From NCBI GenBank assembly GCA_021775965.1, contig JAJFGV010000014.1:1-64000 (forward strand): a DNA stretch of 64,000 nucleotides, written 5' to 3'. A model generated the notes under the pieces. It saw nothing but the letters and a program-made list of their open reading frames with translations. It was not told the DNA's origin and searched no databases. The DNA comes from Alphaproteobacteria bacterium (GTDB lineage: Bacteria; Pseudomonadota; Alphaproteobacteria; Micavibrionales; Micavibrionaceae). Shown here one piece after another: positions 35,171 through 46,068 of the stretch. A program made the position numbers and the translations under genes. The stretch's first letter is position 1. Every line of letters begins with the position of its first letter.

Positions 35171-36831
35171 ACCCGCACCACATGAACATTGGCAGCAGGT
35201 TTGATGCCGAGGAAGTGATAGCAAAATCTTCGCACGCCGTTGCGCAGCTCTTCCGTCACAAAATGATCGTCGTTTAGCTTTTCCTGCGACAAATCATCCA
35301 GCAAATCCAAAATCTCTTCATATAGGTTACCTAAAAACTGCTCTTCGGCCATATCGTCGGGATCAATCAACCCGATTGTATTTACCTTCGGGTCCGCTTT
35401 TAAATCCCCCCGATCATCCAGCACCACTGTCACATGCACCGCGCCGGTATATTGCAGCTTACGGCGCTGGGTGATCGACAAATGATCCGCCGGAATAATC
35501 CGTTTTTGATCCACGGCCAGCAGCGCCGTGACAACATGATCTTCCAATGCAGGCTTACCCGGCGCCAACTTTATCACCGAACCGTTCTTCGGCAGGATCA
35601 CATGCGGCACCTGGCACTCATGGGCAAAATCCGCATGCGCCTGCAGCTGCGTATGTTCACCATGGACCGGCACAACAATTTCCGGCCGCAGCCATTGAAA
35701 CATCTCGGCAATCTCATCGCGGCACGGATGGCCGGAAACATGAATGGTGTTATCCGTATCGGATGGCGAAATGACGTTGATACCGGCGGCACTAAAATTA
35801 TTTTTAACCTCGTTAATCTTGATTTCATTGCCCGGAATATTACGCGCCGAAAAAATCACCGTATCTGTTTTCTTGGACGATACCGCCGGAAAATCTCCAC
35901 GCGCAATTCGCGCTGTAGCCGCCCTGCTCTCACCCTGCGACCCCGTGGCAATAATAACAATTTCTTCATCAGGGTAATTATCAAGATCACCTTCCTGAAT
36001 AAAAACCGGCACATCATCCATATAACCGCAATGAAAAGCCACCCCGATCATGCGGTGCATTGAACGACCAACAACGCAAGCCTTACGGCCCGCCTGCTCT
36101 GCCGCCCGTGCAATAGAAATCAGCCGTCCAACATTCGAAGCAAAAGTCGTGACAATAATACGGCCCGGACATTTCTTGAACTCTTCCGCCAGACCCTTTT
36201 CAACATCGCGCTCGGACCCGGCGCGGCCATTAACATTGGCATTGGTAGAATCTCCGACATAAGCAAGAATACCTTTCTTGCCGGCGGCTTTAAAATTCTT
36301 GGCATCAGTCTTATATCCAATCACGGGGTTTGGATCTAAATTCCAGTCACCGCTATGCAGCACACGACCATACTTGGTTTCGATGACCAGCGCGCAAGTA
36401 TCAGGCACGGAATGCGACACCGGCAAAGGCTCAACGGTAAAAGGTCCGGTTTGTAACTTATCCAGCGGCTCAATGACATTCACTTCAACATCCCTGAGCC
36501 CGGCCTCTTCCAGCTTCTTCTCCATAACCACAGCCGTAAACGGCGTGCAGTATATTGGGCAACGAAACCGATCCCACAGATAAGCCACGCCGCCAATATG
36601 ATCCTCATGCGCATGCGTGATAATAAGCCCCTCGAGATTATCACGGTTGTCTTCAAGAAAAGATGGATCAGGCAACAGCAGATCAATGCCAGGATAATGC
36701 TCATCCGCGAACCCCATGCCGCAATCAACAGCCAGGAGTTTACCGTCACATATATATACGTTTAAGTTGGCACCGAATTGCTCACTACCGCCCAGCGGAA
36801 TGAAATAAAGGCCGTCTTTGTCAATGTCCAT
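35167..36831 (-). CDS. rnj: Ribonuclease J
   Basis: Metallo-beta-lactamase/beta-CASP nuclease with endo- and 5'-3' exonuclease activity in RNA decay and rRNA maturation. 554 residues. The zinc motif HAHEDH lies at 73-78, followed by further ligands HSGDWN and the beta-CASP motifs (STNANVNGRAGSE, TFASNVGRLISI, VHVSGHPCRDE-like). The nuoN-birA-coaX-rnj order is the normal alphaproteobacterial one. Confidence 0.96.
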   Translation of the reverse strand: MDIDKDGLYFIPLGGSEQFGANLNVYICDGKLLAVDCGMGFADEHYPGIDLLLPDPSFLEDNRDNLEGLIITHAHEDHIGGVAYLWDRFRCPIYCTPFTAVVMEKKLEEAGLRDVEVNVIEPLDKLQTGPFTVEPLPVSHSVPDTCALVIETKYGRVLHSGDWNLDPNPVIGYKTDAKNFKAAGKKGILAYVGDSTNANVNGRAGSERDVEKGLAEEFKKCPGRIIVTTFASNVGRLISIARAAEQAGRKACVVGRSMHRMIGVAFHCGYMDDVPVFIQEGDLDNYPDEEIVIIATGSQGESRAATARIARGDFPAVSSKKTDTVIFSARNIPGNEIKINEVKNNFSAAGINVISPSDTDNTIHVSGHPCRDEIAEMFQWLRPEIVVPVHGEHTQLQAHADFAHECQVPHVILPKNGSVIKLAPGKPALEDHVVTALLAVDQKRIIPADHLSITQRRKLQYTGAVHVTVVLDDRGDLKADPKVNTIGLIDPDDMAEEQFLGNLYEEILDLLDDLSQEKLNDDHFVTEELRNGVRRFCYHFLGIKPAANVHVVRV

Positions 36832-36834
36832 GGA

Positions 36835-37572
36835 TTACGCTGCTTCTTCTTTGTTGTTCTTTTGAGCCTGATAGATGCGCAGCAAACCCTTTAATGTCAA
36901 CTCTTCATCGACTTTTTCGATCAAATCAATCGCTGGAGCAAACAAAGGCGCCAGCCCTCCCGTGGCGAGAACAAAGGGCTTCGCACCCATTTCTTCCGTA
37001 ATTTTTTCAATCAAACCCTCAATGAGCCCGACATACCCCCAATAAATACCAGACTGGATGGCATCAATGGTATTCTTACCAATTACTTGCGGCGGCTTCT
37101 TAATATCAACTTTTGGCAGTTTGGCCGCTGCCCGCTCCAACGCTTCTACTGACAAATTCACCCCCGGCGCAATCACGCCACCTTTATAGTGTCCCTGCTC
37201 ATCAATCACATCAAAAGTTGTCGCCGTGCCAAAATCAACGACGATGGCGGGCGCTTTATAATCCTGAACAACTGCCACGGCATTCACGAGTCGATCAGCG
37301 CCAATCTCTTCCGGCTTGTCGAGATCAACTTTTAAGCCCGCTATTTCTGCCGTAACAAAGACTGGTTCAACAGAAAAATTCTTGCGGCAAAATTCCTGTA
37401 GCTTTTTGTCTTCATCAGGCACAACAGAGCTTACAATAACATCAGAAATATTTTCCTTCGGAATATCATAAGCACCCACGCCTGTCTCTATGCGCCACGA
37501 ACGGATAAGTGCCTCACCCTCAAAAAGGGCAAGCACCGTATTCGTATTACCAATATCAATAGCCAAAAGCAT
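36835..37572 (-). CDS. coaX: Type III pantothenate kinase
   Basis: First step of coenzyme A synthesis, ATP-dependent and insensitive to CoA feedback. 245 residues, ASKHA fold. Phosphate loop LLAIDIGNTNTVLALFEG, the conserved GADRLVNAVAV and VVDFGTATTFDVID, and IAPGVNLSVEALERAAAKLP are visible. Adjacent to birA, 10 bases upstream, and rnj, 3 bases downstream. Confidence 0.96.
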   Translation of the reverse strand: MLLAIDIGNTNTVLALFEGEALIRSWRIETGVGAYDIPKENISDVIVSSVVPDEDKKLQEFCRKNFSVEPVFVTAEIAGLKVDLDKPEEIGADRLVNAVAVVQDYKAPAIVVDFGTATTFDVIDEQGHYKGGVIAPGVNLSVEALERAAAKLPKVDIKKPPQVIGKNTIDAIQSGIYWGYVGLIEGLIEKITEEMGAKPFVLATGGLAPLFAPAIDLIEKVDEELTLKGLLRIYQAQKNNKEEAA

Positions 37573-37582
37573 TTATCTATCC

Positions 37583-38299
37583 TTAAGCAAAATAAACATC
37601 GCCGGCGCTGATGGTGTGGATTTCGTCATCTTCACCGCGCAACAGCAAATTGCCAGCTTCATCAATATCATGGAAATAGCCCGCTTCCTCCCGATTTCCA
37701 AGCTTTATCTGTAATTTTGTGCCGGGCTTATGGGCATGTTTCAGCCATAAACCCCTAACTTCACTGAACTCTTTTTCCTTATAGGAAGAAAGATGAGCGA
37801 GGAAATGATCTCTGAATTCCTCAAGATTAATTTCCTGCTCGGTGTAATCTTGTACAGCCACCCCAATATCCGGCGCAGAAACAATATTGATACCAACACC
37901 CAGCACCAGCCATTCAACATCGCCGGATTCATTCAATTCCGTTTCCAGCAAAATCCCGGCGCATTTTTTACCATCCAGAAAAACATCATTGGGCCATTTT
38001 AAAACTTTCATGGATTTATCAGTTATATATTCATCTATGGTTTGAGAGACTGCGAGCGCTGCAGCAAAAGAAAGCTGCGCCGCTTCAGAGGCAGAGCATT
38101 CCGGCCCCAACAAAATTGAAAGATAAAGATTTCCCTTGGGGGAGACCCACTCACGGCCATGACGGCCCTTGCCGCCGCTTTGCTCCAGCGCCTGAGCCAC
38201 CAGCCCTTCAGCTTCACCATCCACAGCGCGCTGTTTGACTAACTCCTGCGTGCTCTCAAGCGTATCAAAACTTTCAATGCGCCAATCCACGGTCATCAC
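37583..38299 (-). CDS. birA: Biotin-protein ligase (BirA class I, no repressor domain)
   Basis: Attaches biotin to carrier proteins such as acetyl-CoA carboxylase BCCP. 238 residues. Biotin/ATP loop SGGKGRHGREWVSPKGNLYLS, catalytic Lys in VLKWPNDVFLDGKKCAGIL. No N-terminal DNA-binding domain, so no repressor function. Its ATG overlaps the nuoN stop as ATGA. The C-terminal SH3-like part ends LLLRGEDDEIHTISAGDVYFA. Confidence 0.95.
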   Translation of the reverse strand: MMTVDWRIESFDTLESTQELVKQRAVDGEAEGLVAQALEQSGGKGRHGREWVSPKGNLYLSILLGPECSASEAAQLSFAAALAVSQTIDEYITDKSMKVLKWPNDVFLDGKKCAGILLETELNESGDVEWLVLGVGINIVSAPDIGVAVQDYTEQEINLEEFRDHFLAHLSSYKEKEFSEVRGLWLKHAHKPGTKLQIKLGNREEAGYFHDIDEAGNLLLRGEDDEIHTISAGDVYFA

Positions 38300-39735
38300 G
38301 TAAACAGGACGGCCGCCGCATTCTGAGCGCTTTCAACAATCGCATCGGGACGCAGAACAAAGAGCAACAGAAAGACAACAGAAACAAACAAAACAACCCG
38401 CCGCGCAAAAGGAATGCCTTTGTCAAAAGCTTCAATCGATTCATCAAAGAACATCACCTTGATAATCTTCAGGTAGTAATACGCTGCCACAACCGAGGTC
38501 ATGATCCCAAGCGTTGCCAGCACATAAAACTCCGCCGACACAGCGGCCTGGAAAATAAACAACTTACCGAAAAACCCGGCCAGCGGCGGAATACCACTCA
38601 TCGAAAACATAAAGATCGCCATGGAATAAGCCAGAACCGGGTTGGTTTTAGACAGTCCCGACAGATCAGAGATTTGCTCCGCCGCAATACCGTCACGCCG
38701 CATACCAAGAACAATCGCAAACACACCAGCCGTCATCACCATATAAATCAAAATATAAAGAACAACCGCCCCGGCCCCTTCCGGCGTACCGACGACAATG
38801 CCAATCAACGCATACCCCATATTACCGATCGAGCTATAAGCCAGCAGGCGTTTGATATTGGCCTGCGCAATCGCTGCAAAAGCCCCCAGCGTCATCGAGC
38901 CCAGCGATACAAAATACATGATCTGCATCCATTGATCGTGCATCGCCATAAACGGATCGAACAACAGCCTCATCAGCAAACCAATAGCGGCGACCTTCGG
39001 CACAATGGCAAACAACGCCGTCACACAGGTCGGCGCGCCCTGATAAACATCCGGCGTCCACATATGGAACGGCACGGCAGAGATTTTAAACGCCAGCCCG
39101 GCCAATATAAAGACCAATCCAAATGTCACCCCGAAAGGAATGGTCTCAAGCCCCACCAGTGCGCTCCCAATCACGCCAAAATCAATCGAACCGGTAAAGC
39201 CATAAATCAGCGATATACCGAACAGCAACATCCCTGAAGACAGCGCACCAAGCACAAAATACTTGATCCCGGCCTCTGCGGAACGCAGAGAATTGCGGTT
39301 AAATGCTGCCAGTATGTAAAGGCTCAGCGATTGCAGCTCCAGCCCCATATACAGCGCGAGCAGATTACTGGCCGAGACCATCATCATCATGCCGATGCCG
39401 GCCAGCACAATCAAAACGGGGTATTCAAACCGCGCAATCCGCTCCTGCTCCAGATATTTTACCGACAGAGCCAGCGTCGTGATCAAACCAAGAATGATCA
39501 ATAACTTCATAAAGCCTGCAAAATTGTCAAAAACAAACATACCGTTCAGGACAATTTGCTTTTCCCAGCTCAGACCAAACAACAGCAAAGACGCAATCAC
39601 AAGCGCCGCAGCACAGGCCCAGCATATGACCGGCGTGACACTATTGCCATGCGCCACACCAACGATGAGAAGCCCCATAGCTGCCATAGCCAAAAACAAT
39701 TCGGGAAGCAGTGGCACAAGATTAAAATCAATCAT
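38296..39735 (-). CDS. nuoN: NADH-quinone oxidoreductase subunit N
   Basis: Antiporter-like proton-pumping subunit of complex I in the inner membrane. About 14 membrane helices over 479 residues. Conserved region [11 protein letters not shown] appears as [20 protein letters not shown] and the broken-helix Lys region [13 protein letters not shown] is present. ATG at 39735 ([17 protein letters not shown]) is chosen; a frame extending to 39798 only overlaps nuoM. Its start overlaps the nuoM stop by 8 bases. Last nuo gene before birA. Confidence 0.97.
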   Translation of the reverse strand: MIDFNLVPLLPELFLAMAAMGLLIVGVAHGNSVTPVICWACAAALVIASLLLFGLSWEKQIVLNGMFVFDNFAGFMKLLIILGLITTLALSVKYLEQERIARFEYPVLIVLAGIGMMMMVSASNLLALYMGLELQSLSLYILAAFNRNSLRSAEAGIKYFVLGALSSGMLLFGISLIYGFTGSIDFGVIGSALVGLETIPFGVTFGLVFILAGLAFKISAVPFHMWTPDVYQGAPTCVTALFAIVPKVAAIGLLMRLLFDPFMAMHDQWMQIMYFVSLGSMTLGAFAAIAQANIKRLLAYSSIGNMGYALIGIVVGTPEGAGAVVLYILIYMVMTAGVFAIVLGMRRDGIAAEQISDLSGLSKTNPVLAYSMAIFMFSMSGIPPLAGFFGKLFIFQAAVSAEFYVLATLGIMTSVVAAYYYLKIIKVMFFDESIEAFDKGIPFARRVVLFVSVVFLLLFVLRPDAIVESAQNAAAVLFT

Positions 39736-41338
39736 GGCTTTCACCCTCCTCTTTTTCTTCTTCTGCAGGCACGGCATCAGGCAGAATATCGGGAACAACT
39801 ATAACGTCCTTCAGAATAACCTCTTCTTCTATTATCTCTTCCGGCACCGGCTCGCGGTTAATATGCGCCTGATAGTTACCAACAAGCCTATCAACCGACG
39901 GCGTAATCCGATCCATCACTGCGCCTGGGAAAACACCCAAATAAAGCACCAGCAAAGCCAGCGGCACCAAAATACCGATTTCCCTTGGGTTAAGGTCCGT
40001 CATCGCTGCTGCGTCATTATTAGCCTGCGGTCCAAAAATCACCCGACGATAAAGCAGCAACATATAAGTTGCGCCCAGCACCACGCCGGTCGTCGCAAAA
40101 GCCGCAACAATCGTATCAACCTTAAATGCTCCCAGCAGAGCCAGAAATTCGCCAACAAAGCCGCTGGTCCCCGGCAAACCGACAGAGCCCAGCATAAAGA
40201 TCATAAACACGGTCGCATAGCGCGGCATGTTATTCACCAACCCGCCATAACGACCAATCTCGCGCGTATGTAGCCGGTCATAAACCACACCAACACACAG
40301 GAATAGCGCCGCAGAAATCAGGCCATGGGAAAGCATTTGAAAAATCCCGCCGGCAATGCCCTGCGTGGTCATTGTAAATATCCCCAGCGTGACAAATCCC
40401 ATATGCGCGACAGAAGAATAAGCAATCAGCTTCTTCATATCCTCCTGCACCAACGCCACCAGCGAGGTATAGATAATCGCAATCACACTCAGCCAAAACA
40501 CCAGCGGCGCAAAAAACAGGCTCGCATCAGGCAACATCGGCAGAGAAAAACGCAAGAACCCATACCCGCCCATCTTCAAAAGCACCCCGGCCAGAATAAC
40601 CGAGCCCGCCGTCGGCGCTTCCACATGCGCATCCGGCAGCCACGTATGCACCGGCCACATCGGCATTTTAACGGCAAAACTGGCGAAAAACGCCAGCCAC
40701 AGCCAAATTTGTATGTTCACGGCCACCGGATTTTCCATGAGAGTCGGAATATCAGTTGTGCCGGTTTGCGCATACAACGTCAGCAGCGCAACAAGCATCA
40801 ACACGGAGCCAAGCAATGTATAAAGAAAAAACTTGTAAGCTGCGTAAACCCGCCTTGGGCCGCCCCAGATACCGATAATTAGAAACATAGGGATCAGGAC
40901 CGCTTCAAAAAAGACATAGAACAGCACACTATCGAGCGCACAAAATGTACCGACCATAAAGCTTTCCAGCACAAGAAACGCAATCATGTATTCCTTGACC
41001 CGGGTTTTGATGGCATCCCAACTCGCCAAAATACAAAGCGGCGTCAGAAATACCGAGAGCAAGACAAAGAAAACTGAAATCCCATCAACACCCATATGGT
41101 AGCTAAAGCCAGAGGAAGAAAACCACTCAACCTTTTCAACAAACTGAAATTCGGCGCTCGATCCGTCGAAGCCTTTGAAGAGAAACAAACCAAAAGCCAG
41201 CGCAAACAATGACGTGTAAAGCGCCATATGCTTGACATTGCGCTCAACATCCTCGGCATCGCCACGGATCATCAAAATGATGGCCACGCCCGCCAGCGGC
41301 AAAAACGTCATAATCGATAAAACTGGAAAATCAACCAT
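39728..41338 (-). CDS. nuoM: NADH-quinone oxidoreductase subunit M
   Basis: Second antiporter-like subunit of complex I. 536 residues, about 14 helices, with the conserved Glu helix ([28 protein letters not shown]) and [23 protein letters not shown] motif. A strongly acidic C-terminal tail of about 45 residues ([20 protein letters not shown]...) goes beyond the usual end; it would lie in the cytoplasm or periplasm depending on helix count. Coupled with nuoN by an 8-base overlap. Confidence 0.97.
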   Translation of the reverse strand: MVDFPVLSIMTFLPLAGVAIILMIRGDAEDVERNVKHMALYTSLFALAFGLFLFKGFDGSSAEFQFVEKVEWFSSSGFSYHMGVDGISVFFVLLSVFLTPLCILASWDAIKTRVKEYMIAFLVLESFMVGTFCALDSVLFYVFFEAVLIPMFLIIGIWGGPRRVYAAYKFFLYTLLGSVLMLVALLTLYAQTGTTDIPTLMENPVAVNIQIWLWLAFFASFAVKMPMWPVHTWLPDAHVEAPTAGSVILAGVLLKMGGYGFLRFSLPMLPDASLFFAPLVFWLSVIAIIYTSLVALVQEDMKKLIAYSSVAHMGFVTLGIFTMTTQGIAGGIFQMLSHGLISAALFLCVGVVYDRLHTREIGRYGGLVNNMPRYATVFMIFMLGSVGLPGTSGFVGEFLALLGAFKVDTIVAAFATTGVVLGATYMLLLYRRVIFGPQANNDAAAMTDLNPREIGILVPLALLVLYLGVFPGAVMDRITPSVDRLVGNYQAHINREPVPEEIIEEEVILKDVIVVPDILPDAVPAEEEKEEGESHD

Positions 41339-41346
41339 GCCTGCCC

Positions 41347-43446
41347 CTATAACCCGTTGCCGCTACGAAACACAAACCACGACAAAATGCCAATCACCGC
41401 AATCATCATGACCAGAGCATATTGATAGACATAGCCACTTTGGAATCGGCTCAGGATTCCAGCCGCCCTTAAAGTCTTATGCGCAATACCGTCAGGACCC
41501 AGCCTGTCTATCGTGTTCTGATCGCCCTTCACCCAGAACACGTTGCCGATTTTAAACGCCGGCTTCACGAACAGGCGGTCATACAGTTCATCAAAGAACC
41601 ATTTGTTGAACAGCAGAGTATGAACGGGCCGGAACATTTTTACGATAACCGCCGGAACACCGGTGAAGAACATATAAGCCAGATAGGCAAAGCCAATGCC
41701 GATCAAACCAACCAGCAACGGCAGTTTTTTCACCCAGAACGGCGCGCCATGCGCCGCATCGACCGTGTCATTTTCATCTTTGACGAATAGTGACTTGCCC
41801 CAAAACCCCTCTTTGTTCCAAATTTTATTTACACTCACAGGCCCCTCTGGAGCAGAATTCATGTCTTCTTCCGCATGAACCCCTTCTTTGGTAACGACAA
41901 AAGTTGTCCGATGAGCCCCTTCTTCTTCATGATGCTCCTGCGCTACTTCTGCATGGCCAGATTCTGCGCCATGATGACCGCCACCAACAAAACCGCCATA
42001 AAACACAAACCCGGCCAGCACCGCCCCGGTTGCCAATACAAAAAGCGGCACCAACATCACGCCAGGCGATTCATGAACATGCTTCATCACCTTTTGATGC
42101 GCACGCGGCTGCCCGTGAAATGTCATGATAATAAGCCGCCAGCTGTAAAACGCCGTCATCAGCGCCGCGGCAATTCCCATCCAATACGCATAATTTCCAA
42201 ACCATGTATGATCGGCCCACGCCGCCTCCAGCACAATATCCTTCGAGAAATACCCGGCAAATGGCGGAATACCCGCCAGCGCCAGCGACCCAATCCACAT
42301 CAGCGCATAAGTCACAGGAATTTTCTTGTAAATACCGCCCATCTTGCGCATATCCTGCTCATCGCTCATTGCGTGAATGACCGAGCCCGCGCCAAGAAAC
42401 AACAGCGCCTTGAAAAACGCATGGGTCATGAGGTGAAAAATCGCGGCGCTATAAGCCGACACACCAAGCGCAAAAAACATATAGCCGAGCTGGCTCATTG
42501 TGGAATAGGCAATGACGCGCTTGATATCAAACTGCGTCATACCGATCGTTGCGGCGACAAAGGCTGTAGATGCCCCAACAACTGCAACCACCATCAACGC
42601 ATCGGGCGCATATTCAAACACCGGCGACATCCGCGCCACCAAAAACACCCCAGCTGTTACCATTGTCGCCGCATGGATCAGCGCCGACACAGGCGTCGGA
42701 CCCTCCATCGCGTCAGGCAACCATGTATGCAGCCCCAATTGTGCGGATTTTCCCATCGCCCCCATAAACAGCAGCAAACACACCAACGTCAGCGCATGCA
42801 GCTCAAAGCCAAAAAACTCAATCGTATTTTCCGCCACTGCGCTGGCCTGTTCAAACATCACATCAAATTCAACAGAGCCAAACACCACAAATGCGGCCAT
42901 CGTCCCGAGCGCCAGCCCGAAATCACCGATCCGATTGACGACAAAAGCCTTCACGGCCGCTGCATTGGCGCTGTGTTTGTGGTTCCAGAAGCCAATCAGC
43001 AAATAAGAACAAACCCCCACGCCCTCCCAGCCAAAGAAAAGCTGGAGCAAATTATCCGACGTCACCAGCATCAGCATGGCAAAGGTAAACAGGCTTAGAT
43101 ACGCCATGAAGCGTGCCTTGTGATCGTCATGGCTCATATAGCCAACCGAATAAACATGCACGCAGGCCGAAACGATATTGACCACGCACATCATCACGAC
43201 TGAGAGCTGATCAATCCGCAGCGCCCATGACACAGTGAAATCGCCCGAGGTAATCCACTCGCTCAAGACCGTCGTATATGGATGGCTGGCCAAAATAACA
43301 GTAAAAAACAACGAGCAAGCCGCCAGCGCCGCAATGATCATCCCGGCGCAGGTGACAAACTGCGCACCCTTGTCACCGATCTGCTTGCCAAACAAAGCGG
43401 CAATCAAAAATCCGAGTAAAGGCGGGAATACGGCTAAAAGCTCCAT
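41347..43446 (-). CDS. nuoL: NADH-quinone oxidoreductase subunit L
   Basis: Distal antiporter-like subunit of complex I with the lateral helix. 699 residues, longer than the usual 610-650. The core ([65 protein letters not shown]) is standard. Extra length comes from a His/Glu-rich loop near residues 480-540 and another loop near 550-575, between the late helices. Ordered between nuoK and nuoM with short gaps. Confidence 0.97.
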   Translation of the reverse strand: MELLAVFPPLLGFLIAALFGKQIGDKGAQFVTCAGMIIAALAACSLFFTVILASHPYTTVLSEWITSGDFTVSWALRIDQLSVVMMCVVNIVSACVHVYSVGYMSHDDHKARFMAYLSLFTFAMLMLVTSDNLLQLFFGWEGVGVCSYLLIGFWNHKHSANAAAVKAFVVNRIGDFGLALGTMAAFVVFGSVEFDVMFEQASAVAENTIEFFGFELHALTLVCLLLFMGAMGKSAQLGLHTWLPDAMEGPTPVSALIHAATMVTAGVFLVARMSPVFEYAPDALMVVAVVGASTAFVAATIGMTQFDIKRVIAYSTMSQLGYMFFALGVSAYSAAIFHLMTHAFFKALLFLGAGSVIHAMSDEQDMRKMGGIYKKIPVTYALMWIGSLALAGIPPFAGYFSKDIVLEAAWADHTWFGNYAYWMGIAAALMTAFYSWRLIIMTFHGQPRAHQKVMKHVHESPGVMLVPLFVLATGAVLAGFVFYGGFVGGGHHGAESGHAEVAQEHHEEEGAHRTTFVVTKEGVHAEEDMNSAPEGPVSVNKIWNKEGFWGKSLFVKDENDTVDAAHGAPFWVKKLPLLVGLIGIGFAYLAYMFFTGVPAVIVKMFRPVHTLLFNKWFFDELYDRLFVKPAFKIGNVFWVKGDQNTIDRLGPDGIAHKTLRAAGILSRFQSGYVYQYALVMMIAVIGILSWFVFRSGNGL

Positions 43447-43453
43447 GTGTCTT

Positions 43454-43765
43454 TTACCCTCTCATCGCTGAAATATCTTCCACGGCAATTGAGCCTTTAT
43501 TGCGGAAGAAGGTGACCAGAATGGCCAGACCAATCGCGGCCTCGGCCGCGGCCACGGTTAAAATAAACATCGTAAAGACCTGCCCGGTTAAATCACCCAG
43601 ATACGCCGAGAACGCCACGAAATTGATATTCACAGCCAGCAGCATCAGCTCAATCGACATCAAAATCACAATCACATTCTTACGGTTGAGGAAAATCCCG
43701 AACACGCCAATGGTGAACAGCAGCGCCGCCAGCGTCAGATAATGCGACAATCCGATCTCAATCAT
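43454..43765 (-). CDS. nuoK: NADH-quinone oxidoreductase subunit K
   Basis: Three-helix membrane subunit of complex I, 103 residues, exact family length. The buried Glu residues needed for pumping lie in [17 protein letters not shown] and [19 protein letters not shown]. Two bases separate it from nuoJ and eight from nuoL. Confidence 0.97.
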   Translation of the reverse strand: MIEIGLSHYLTLAALLFTIGVFGIFLNRKNVIVILMSIELMLLAVNINFVAFSAYLGDLTGQVFTMFILTVAAAEAAIGLAILVTFFRNKGSIAVEDISAMRG

Positions 43766-43766
43766 C

Positions 43767-44381
43767 CTACACCCCCGTCTTTGGCGTTATTTTTTGTATT
43801 TCTAGCACATCCGCTGGGTTGCGCGCCTGTTGATCCGAAACAGACTGTTTCCGCACCCCCGCCCGCGTTCTATGGGTCAAAACAATCGCCCCGATCATCG
43901 CCACAAACAAAATCAGCCCGGCCGTCTGGAACGCAAAGATATAATCGGTATAGATCAGCTGCCCCAGCGCCTCGGTATTGTTCTGCCCTTCAAACGCGGC
44001 TACGGGGTCTGCTATATTTTGTTTGCGCCCCGGCACGAACTGCCAGGTGCCGTAGAGCATAATCAGCTCGGTCAGCAATACAGCCCCAATCAGCATCCCA
44101 ATCGGCACGTACTGCATCGCCCCTTTGCGCATATCCGAAAAATTGATATCCAGCATCATCACGACAAACAAGAACAGTACCGCCACCGCACCGACATAAA
44201 CGATCACCAGAATAAGCGCGATAAACTCCGCCCCCAGCATCACAAACAGCCCGGCAGCATTAAAAAACGCCAGCACCAAAAAAAGAACAGAATGAACGGG
44301 ATTACGCGCGGTAATAACCATAAGCGCACTGAGCGTCAGGATACCTGCGAAAAGATAAAAGGCGAATGCCTGCACTATCAT
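43767..44381 (-). CDS. nuoJ: NADH-quinone oxidoreductase subunit J
   Basis: Membrane subunit of complex I with five helices. Motif [20 protein letters not shown] and the flexible helix [22 protein letters not shown] are present. ATG at 44381 ([13 protein letters not shown]) is chosen over one 45 bases upstream because it matches the family start; 204 residues. First gene of the JKLMN block, separated from nuoI by an opposite-strand gene, so it probably needs its own promoter in the 217-base gap before it. Confidence 0.96.
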   Translation of the reverse strand: MIVQAFAFYLFAGILTLSALMVITARNPVHSVLFLVLAFFNAAGLFVMLGAEFIALILVIVYVGAVAVLFLFVVMMLDINFSDMRKGAMQYVPIGMLIGAVLLTELIMLYGTWQFVPGRKQNIADPVAAFEGQNNTEALGQLIYTDYIFAFQTAGLILFVAMIGAIVLTHRTRAGVRKQSVSDQQARNPADVLEIQKITPKTGV

Positions 44382-44536
44382 GAAAAATCTCTGTTTTTGA
44401 ACGGCTTCTGCCACAAACTTACCCATATTTTTTAGTCTTTTCTGCCGATTCCCGCAAGGCTTGAGCGCGAAATAATCCCCCCTTTCTTTTCGGTTGATTT
44501 TACTGGCCAGAATGTCAAAATGGAGCTATCTGTATT

Positions 44537-44553
44537 TCCGCAAATCATGCGGA
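44537..44553. promoter_or_regulatory. Short palindrome in the nuoJ / PagL-like intergenic region
   Basis: TCCGCA-AATCA-TGCGGA is a perfect 6-base inverted repeat around 5 bases, in the 217-base divergent region and 45 bases upstream of the PagL-like GTG start. It could be an operator or a leader hairpin. No other feature is clear in this gap beyond A/T-rich stretches that could be promoters. Confidence 0.4.
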
Positions 44554-44598
44554 GCATTTAAGCCCAAGGTAACAGCCTTAAAAACAAGGAAACACACA

Positions 44599-45111
44599 GT
44601 GAAGAACATATTTTTGATGAGCGCCATCGCGCTATTGGTCACCGGATACAACACACAGGCGCAGGCACAGGACGCTGATGATACCGACTACCTCAGCCTT
44701 GGGGTTGGTTACTATGATATTGGGGACGATGATGGCGCCGCTGATTTCCGCCTCGAGTATCGTGATGGCCATAACTATTTCTGGGACATCAAACCATGGG
44801 CCGGACTTGAAGTAACGTCCGATGCCTCCATCTGGGTTGGCGTCGGCGTGCTAGGTGATTGGGAAGTTTCTCCGCAGGTTTATGTGGTCCCCAGCTTTGG
44901 CGCAGGCTTTTACGAAGAAGGCGACAGCGACAAAGACCTCGATTATTTCATCGAGTTCCGCTCACAGATTGAACTGGCCTATGAATTTCAGAACCAGCAG
45001 CGCCTCGGCGTCGCCTTCGGCCATATTTCCAATGCCAGCCTAGGCGACAAAAACCCCGGCACAGAAATCCTGAACCTGTACTACCACGTTCCAATTGACG
45101 GGTTATTTTAG
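44599..45111 (+). CDS. PagL-like outer-membrane lipid A deacylase (acyloxyacyl hydrolase family)
   Basis: 170 residues from GTG at 44599, with AAGGA 8 bases upstream. Signal peptide (VKNIFLMSAIALLVTG, cleavage near AQA-Q), then an eight-strand beta-barrel pattern. The C-terminal FGHISNASLGDKNPGTEI contains the PagL-type catalytic His and Ser (H-x-S-N) and a downstream Glu spaced as in the family; NPG is also conserved. PagL removes a 3-O acyl chain from lipid A in the outer membrane. It lies on the plus strand between nuoI and nuoJ, breaking the operon. The rest of the lipid A pathway is encoded some 35 kb away in the same window. Confidence 0.75.
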   Translation: MKNIFLMSAIALLVTGYNTQAQAQDADDTDYLSLGVGYYDIGDDDGAADFRLEYRDGHNYFWDIKPWAGLEVTSDASIWVGVGVLGDWEVSPQVYVVPSFGAGFYEEGDSDKDLDYFIEFRSQIELAYEFQNQQRLGVAFGHISNASLGDKNPGTEILNLYYHVPIDGLF

Positions 45112-45117
45112 GGTAAA

Positions 45118-45606
45118 TTAACGATAAGGCGCATCGGCCAGCAAATTCGCGGCAATCTGTGCTTCCCAGCGATCACCGTTCTCTAACAACTTATCCTTGT
45201 TGTAATACAGCTCTTCCCGCGTCTCGGTGGCGAATTCAAAATTCGGCCCTTCGACAATCGCATCAACCGGACAGGCCTCCTCGCACAGCCCGCAATAAAT
45301 ACATTTGGTCATATCGATATCGTAGCGCGTCGTACGGCGCGAACCATCGTCACGCGGCTCGGATTCAATCGTAATCGCCAGCGCCGGGCAAATCGCCTCA
45401 CAGAGTTTACAGGCAATGCAGCGCTCCTCACCATTGGGGTAACGGCGCAGCGCATGCTCGCCACGAAAGCGTGGGCTGATTGGTCCCTTTTCATACGGGT
45501 AATTGATCGTCACACGCGGCATAAAGAACATGTATTTCAGGGTCAGAAGAAACCCCTTCACAATCTCGGTCAGTAAAAATGCACGTGCGTAATTGTCAAA
45601 AGCCAT
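45118..45606 (-). CDS. nuoI: NADH-quinone oxidoreductase subunit I
   Basis: Carries the N6a and N6b [4Fe-4S] clusters between the NADH arm and NuoB. 162 residues. Both ferredoxin motifs are complete: [16 protein letters not shown] and [16 protein letters not shown], the latter followed by P-N-FE. ATG at 45606 ([18 protein letters not shown]) matches the family start. Isolated from the rest of the nuo genes: an opposite-strand gene lies on each side, so it may be transcribed alone. Confidence 0.97.
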   Translation of the reverse strand: MAFDNYARAFLLTEIVKGFLLTLKYMFFMPRVTINYPYEKGPISPRFRGEHALRRYPNGEERCIACKLCEAICPALAITIESEPRDDGSRRTTRYDIDMTKCIYCGLCEEACPVDAIVEGPNFEFATETREELYYNKDKLLENGDRWEAQIAANLLADAPYR

Positions 45607-45616
45607 GCTCTTTTTT

Positions 45617-45720
45617 ACCACGAAGCCCCAAAGACACGAAGAGAAAACATAGGCCACATACATTGACATATGTTAAAGAGGAGACTAAAGATAACCTCTT
45701 ATTTTTGAGTAACCACGGAG
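45617..45720. repeat. ACCACGAAG / ACCACGGAG-type sequence relic
   Basis: ACCACGAAGCCCCAAAGACA followed by CGAAG at 45617-45641, and AACCACGGAG at 45711-45720. Such ACCACGAAG and ACCACGGAG strings resemble widespread short intergenic sequences in many bacterial genomes. The second supplies the Shine-Dalgarno of the following gene. A weak AGAGG...CCTCT hairpin (about 45676-45699) followed by TATTTTT lies between them. Confidence 0.3.
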
Positions 45721-45726
45721 CGTAAA

Positions 45727-46068
45727 ATGCCGCCAAGAAAATTACCTCTATGGGTGACATTACCCGTCACTTTTAGTCTCGGGCTCTTATTTGGCTATTT
45801 TTCACAAGATGGCCCCAAAGACCGTATTGAAACAGCCCTCACAGATGTCGCGCGGCCAATGATGAAGTATAAAACTGAACCCAGCTTTAAGAAATTTGAG
45901 CTCTTAAACTATTCGGGCAACCCTTTTATTGCAGCAGTTTCCTATCGTGCCCCCAACGGTACATGCGTAATCTTTAACGTGAACTCACGACCAATGAACG
46001 ACAACCAAGAAAATGCCTCCGACATGAAACACAATGGCCTGATAATGCAGGTGTGCCCGGACCTCTAA
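45727..46068 (+). CDS. Hypothetical membrane-anchored protein (113 residues)
   Basis: Basic N-terminus, one membrane helix or uncleaved signal (LWVTLPVTFSLGLLFGYF, about 8-25), and an extracytoplasmic domain of about 85 residues containing two Cys (NGTCVIF and MQVCPDL) that could form a disulfide. No family recognised. GGAG lies 7 bases before ATG. It is opposite in strand to the nuo genes and its end overlaps the lipoprotein gene by 4 bases tail to tail. Confidence 0.6.
   Translation: MPPRKLPLWVTLPVTFSLGLLFGYFSQDGPKDRIETALTDVARPMMKYKTEPSFKKFELLNYSGNPFIAAVSYRAPNGTCVIFNVNSRPMNDNQENASDMKHNGLIMQVCPDL

Noticed and set aside
41875-43098. A 407-codon open frame antisense to nuoL
   Set aside because: It is opposite a fully conserved gene, and its basic, His/Arg-rich translation is what antisense frames of hydrophobic genes give. 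No ribosome site or family.
44449-44530. Start of the PagL-like gene at 44494
   Set aside because: Residues before GTG 44599 do not form a signal peptide in frame; GTG with AAGGA gives a clean one.
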